Assembly: GCA_003155175.1 (NCBI GenBank)
Contig: PMFP01000115.1
Coordinates: forward strand, 12,550 to 20,700
DNA: 8,151 nt
DNA from: Vulcanimicrobiota bacterium
GTDB lineage: Bacteria > Vulcanimicrobiota > Vulcanimicrobiia > Vulcanimicrobiales > Vulcanimicrobiaceae
Reading direction: 5' to 3'
Each line of letters starts with the position of its first letter. Positions within the stretch are counted from its first letter, which is position 1. The translations under genes and the position numbers were made by a program. The notes beneath the pieces were generated by a model, which worked only from the letters and a program-made list of their open reading frames with translations, was not told the origin of the DNA and did not search any database. Below, piece after piece: positions 7,260 to 8,151 of this stretch.

Positions 7260-7334
7260 GGCGACGTAGCCAAGTGGTAAGGCAGGGCTCTGCAAAAGCC
7301 CCATTCGGCAGTTCAAATCTGCCCGTCGCCTCCA
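7260..7334 (+). tRNA. tRNA-Cys (anticodon GCA)
   Basis: 75 nt including an encoded CCA. The acceptor GGCGACG (7260-7266) pairs with CGTCGCC (7324-7330). The D-arm has GCC/GGC around AAGTGGTAA, the anticodon stem GGGCT/AGCCC encloses CTGCAAA with GCA at 7292-7294, and the T-arm is GGCAG-TTCAAAT-CTGCC. The discriminator is T (U73), the known identity element for CysRS. The downstream coding sequence starts only 20 nt after the CCA, leaving no room for a terminator, so tRNA and mRNA are probably co-transcribed and separated by tRNA 3' processing. Confidence 0.97.
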
Positions 7335-7354
7335 ATTCTTTCCAGCGAGTCGCG

Positions 7355-8151
7355 GTGGTCGGCGCCGGCGCGATCGGCGGCTTCATCGCCGCCGCGCTCG
7401 CGCGATCCGGCGTCGCCGTTACCGCAATCGCGCGCGGTCCGCACCTCGAGGCCATCGCTCGCGACGGCATCGAAGTCGAGAGCGAGATCGGGCCCTTCGT
7501 CGCTCGCGTCGAGGCCGCCGCCGACCTGCGCGACGTCGCTCCGGTCGACGTGGCGCTGCTGACCTTCAAAGCTCACCAATGGCCCGGCTTCATCGAGCAG
7601 CTCGCCCCGCTCTCCGGGACGGCGGCGACGATCGTGACGCTGCAGAACGGCTTGCCGTTTTGGTTCGCGCGCGAGAAGCCGCTAGCAAGCGTGGACCCCG
7701 GCGGGCGCATCGCCGCGCTGTTCGGCGACGATCAGATCGTCGGCGGCGTCGTTCACTCGTCGTCAAACATCGGGCGCCCCGGCCTGGTGCGCCAAAGCGG
7801 CGGCCTGCGTTTTCTGTTCGGCGAGCCCGGCGGTGCGCCCAGCCCGCGCGTCGATCGCTTGGCCGCCACGTTCTGCGACGCCGGACTCGCGGGGGAAGCG
7901 CGAACCGACATTCGCGCCAAGGTTTGGAACAAACTGACCAACAACGCGGGGCTCAATCCGGTCAGCGCGCTCTCGCGCGCGACGGTTCACACGCTCTTGC
8001 GCGATCCCGGCACGCGCGGCGTCGTGGCCGAGCTCTTCCGCGAAGCGACGCAGACGGGCCGCGCCTGCGGAACGGCGGTTGACGGCGACGTCGAGGAGCG
8101 GCTGCGCACCGTCGGGCGCCTGGCCGACGTAAAGACCTCGATGCTCCAGGA
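7355..8151 (+). CDS. panE: 2-dehydropantoate 2-reductase (ketopantoate reductase) family, 3' partial
   Basis: NADPH-dependent reduction of ketopantoate to pantoate in pantothenate/CoA synthesis; cytosolic. 265 residues are visible from GTG 7355; the family is usually about 300 aa, so only the C-terminal tail is missing. Visible signatures: Rossmann GAGAIGG at 3-9, LLTFKAHQ with Lys72, TLQNGLPFW with Asn98, and the catalytic block WNKLTNNAGLNP with Lys193, Asn197 and Asn201 in the same spacing as E. coli PanE Lys176/Asn180/Asn184. It ends at KTSMLQ, the beginning of the conserved SMLQD element. The start is uncertain. GTG 7355 is the only standard in-frame start between the tRNA-Cys end and the Rossmann motif, with a weak AGCGAG at 7344-7349 before it. 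It leaves only two residues before the first Gly, although the frame is open upstream and encodes a better strand (RVAVVGAG). Family members also include other 2-oxo acid reductases, so the symbol is likely rather than proven. Confidence 0.9.
   Translation, partial: MVGAGAIGGFIAAALARSGVAVTAIARGPHLEAIARDGIEVESEIGPFVARVEAAADLRDVAPVDVALLTFKAHQWPGFIEQLAPLSGTAATIVTLQNGLPFWFAREKPLASVDPGGRIAALFGDDQIVGGVVHSSSNIGRPGLVRQSGGLRFLFGEPGGAPSPRVDRLAATFCDAGLAGEARTDIRAKVWNKLTNNAGLNPVSALSRATVHTLLRDPGTRGVVAELFREATQTGRACGTAVDGDVEERLRTVGRLADVKTSMLQ

Noticed and set aside
6941..7273. 110-aa minus-strand frame ending in TAG overlapping GTG 6941
   Set aside because: It is antisense to tRNA-Gly and the start of tRNA-Cys, and has the composition of antisense-tRNA translation. 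The TAGTG overlap is judged accidental.
6357..7280. 307-aa plus-strand open frame opposite the secreted protein
   Set aside because: It is antisense to the signal-peptide gene and runs through both intergenic DNA and tRNA-Gly.
7579..8082. 167-aa plus-strand open frame
   Set aside because: Arg-rich shadow in another frame of the ketopantoate reductase gene.

Overview
The window is GC-rich, densely coded DNA from a Gram-negative-type (diderm) bacterium. A TonB-dependent outer-membrane receptor and a lipoprotein with a lipobox can only work in a cell with an outer membrane. All four visible CDS starts are best read as GTG. The receptor carries an N-terminal carboxypeptidase-regulatory-like segment, as Oar-type receptors do, and has a Gly/Pro/Asn/Tyr-rich barrel. 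Its style recalls poorly cultured lineages such as Eremiobacterota (WPS-2) or Acidobacteria. That placement is an impression, not a measurement.

Layout. (1) Bases 1-2820 (+): a TonB-dependent receptor, cut by the left edge. (2) Bases 2820-3947 (+): a 375-aa lipoprotein of unknown function whose GTG start shares one base with the receptor's stop codon (TAGTG), so the two form a tight operon. (3) Bases 3919-6941 (-): a two-gene operon converging on the first. It is read from a secreted 216-aa protein (6941-6291) into a 791-aa fusion of an MFS transporter and a PlsC-like acyltransferase (6294-3919); the genes overlap by four bases (GTGA). The 3' ends of the two convergent operons overlap by 29 bp. 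(4) Bases 6942-7179: a 238-bp divergent intergenic region with one perfect short inverted repeat and no promoter I would defend. (5) Bases 7180-7334 (+): tRNA-Gly(CCC) and tRNA-Cys(GCA), six bases apart. (6) Base 7355 to the right edge (+): a ketopantoate reductase-family gene, cut before its C-terminus, starting only 20 nt after the tRNA-Cys CCA.

How the genes may work together. The receptor and lipoprotein probably sit together at the outer membrane and handle one unknown substrate. The MFS-acyltransferase fusion is arranged in the spirit of the LplT/Aas lysophospholipid flipping and re-acylation pair, but has no acyl-activating (AMP-binding) domain. With a secreted, possibly LolA-like partner it makes a candidate envelope-lipid transport or remodelling module; this is the most interesting part of the window. 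The tRNAs and the ketopantoate reductase (pantothenate/CoA synthesis) are housekeeping genes that look co-transcribed. No CRISPR array, insertion sequence, phage gene or rRNA was seen.
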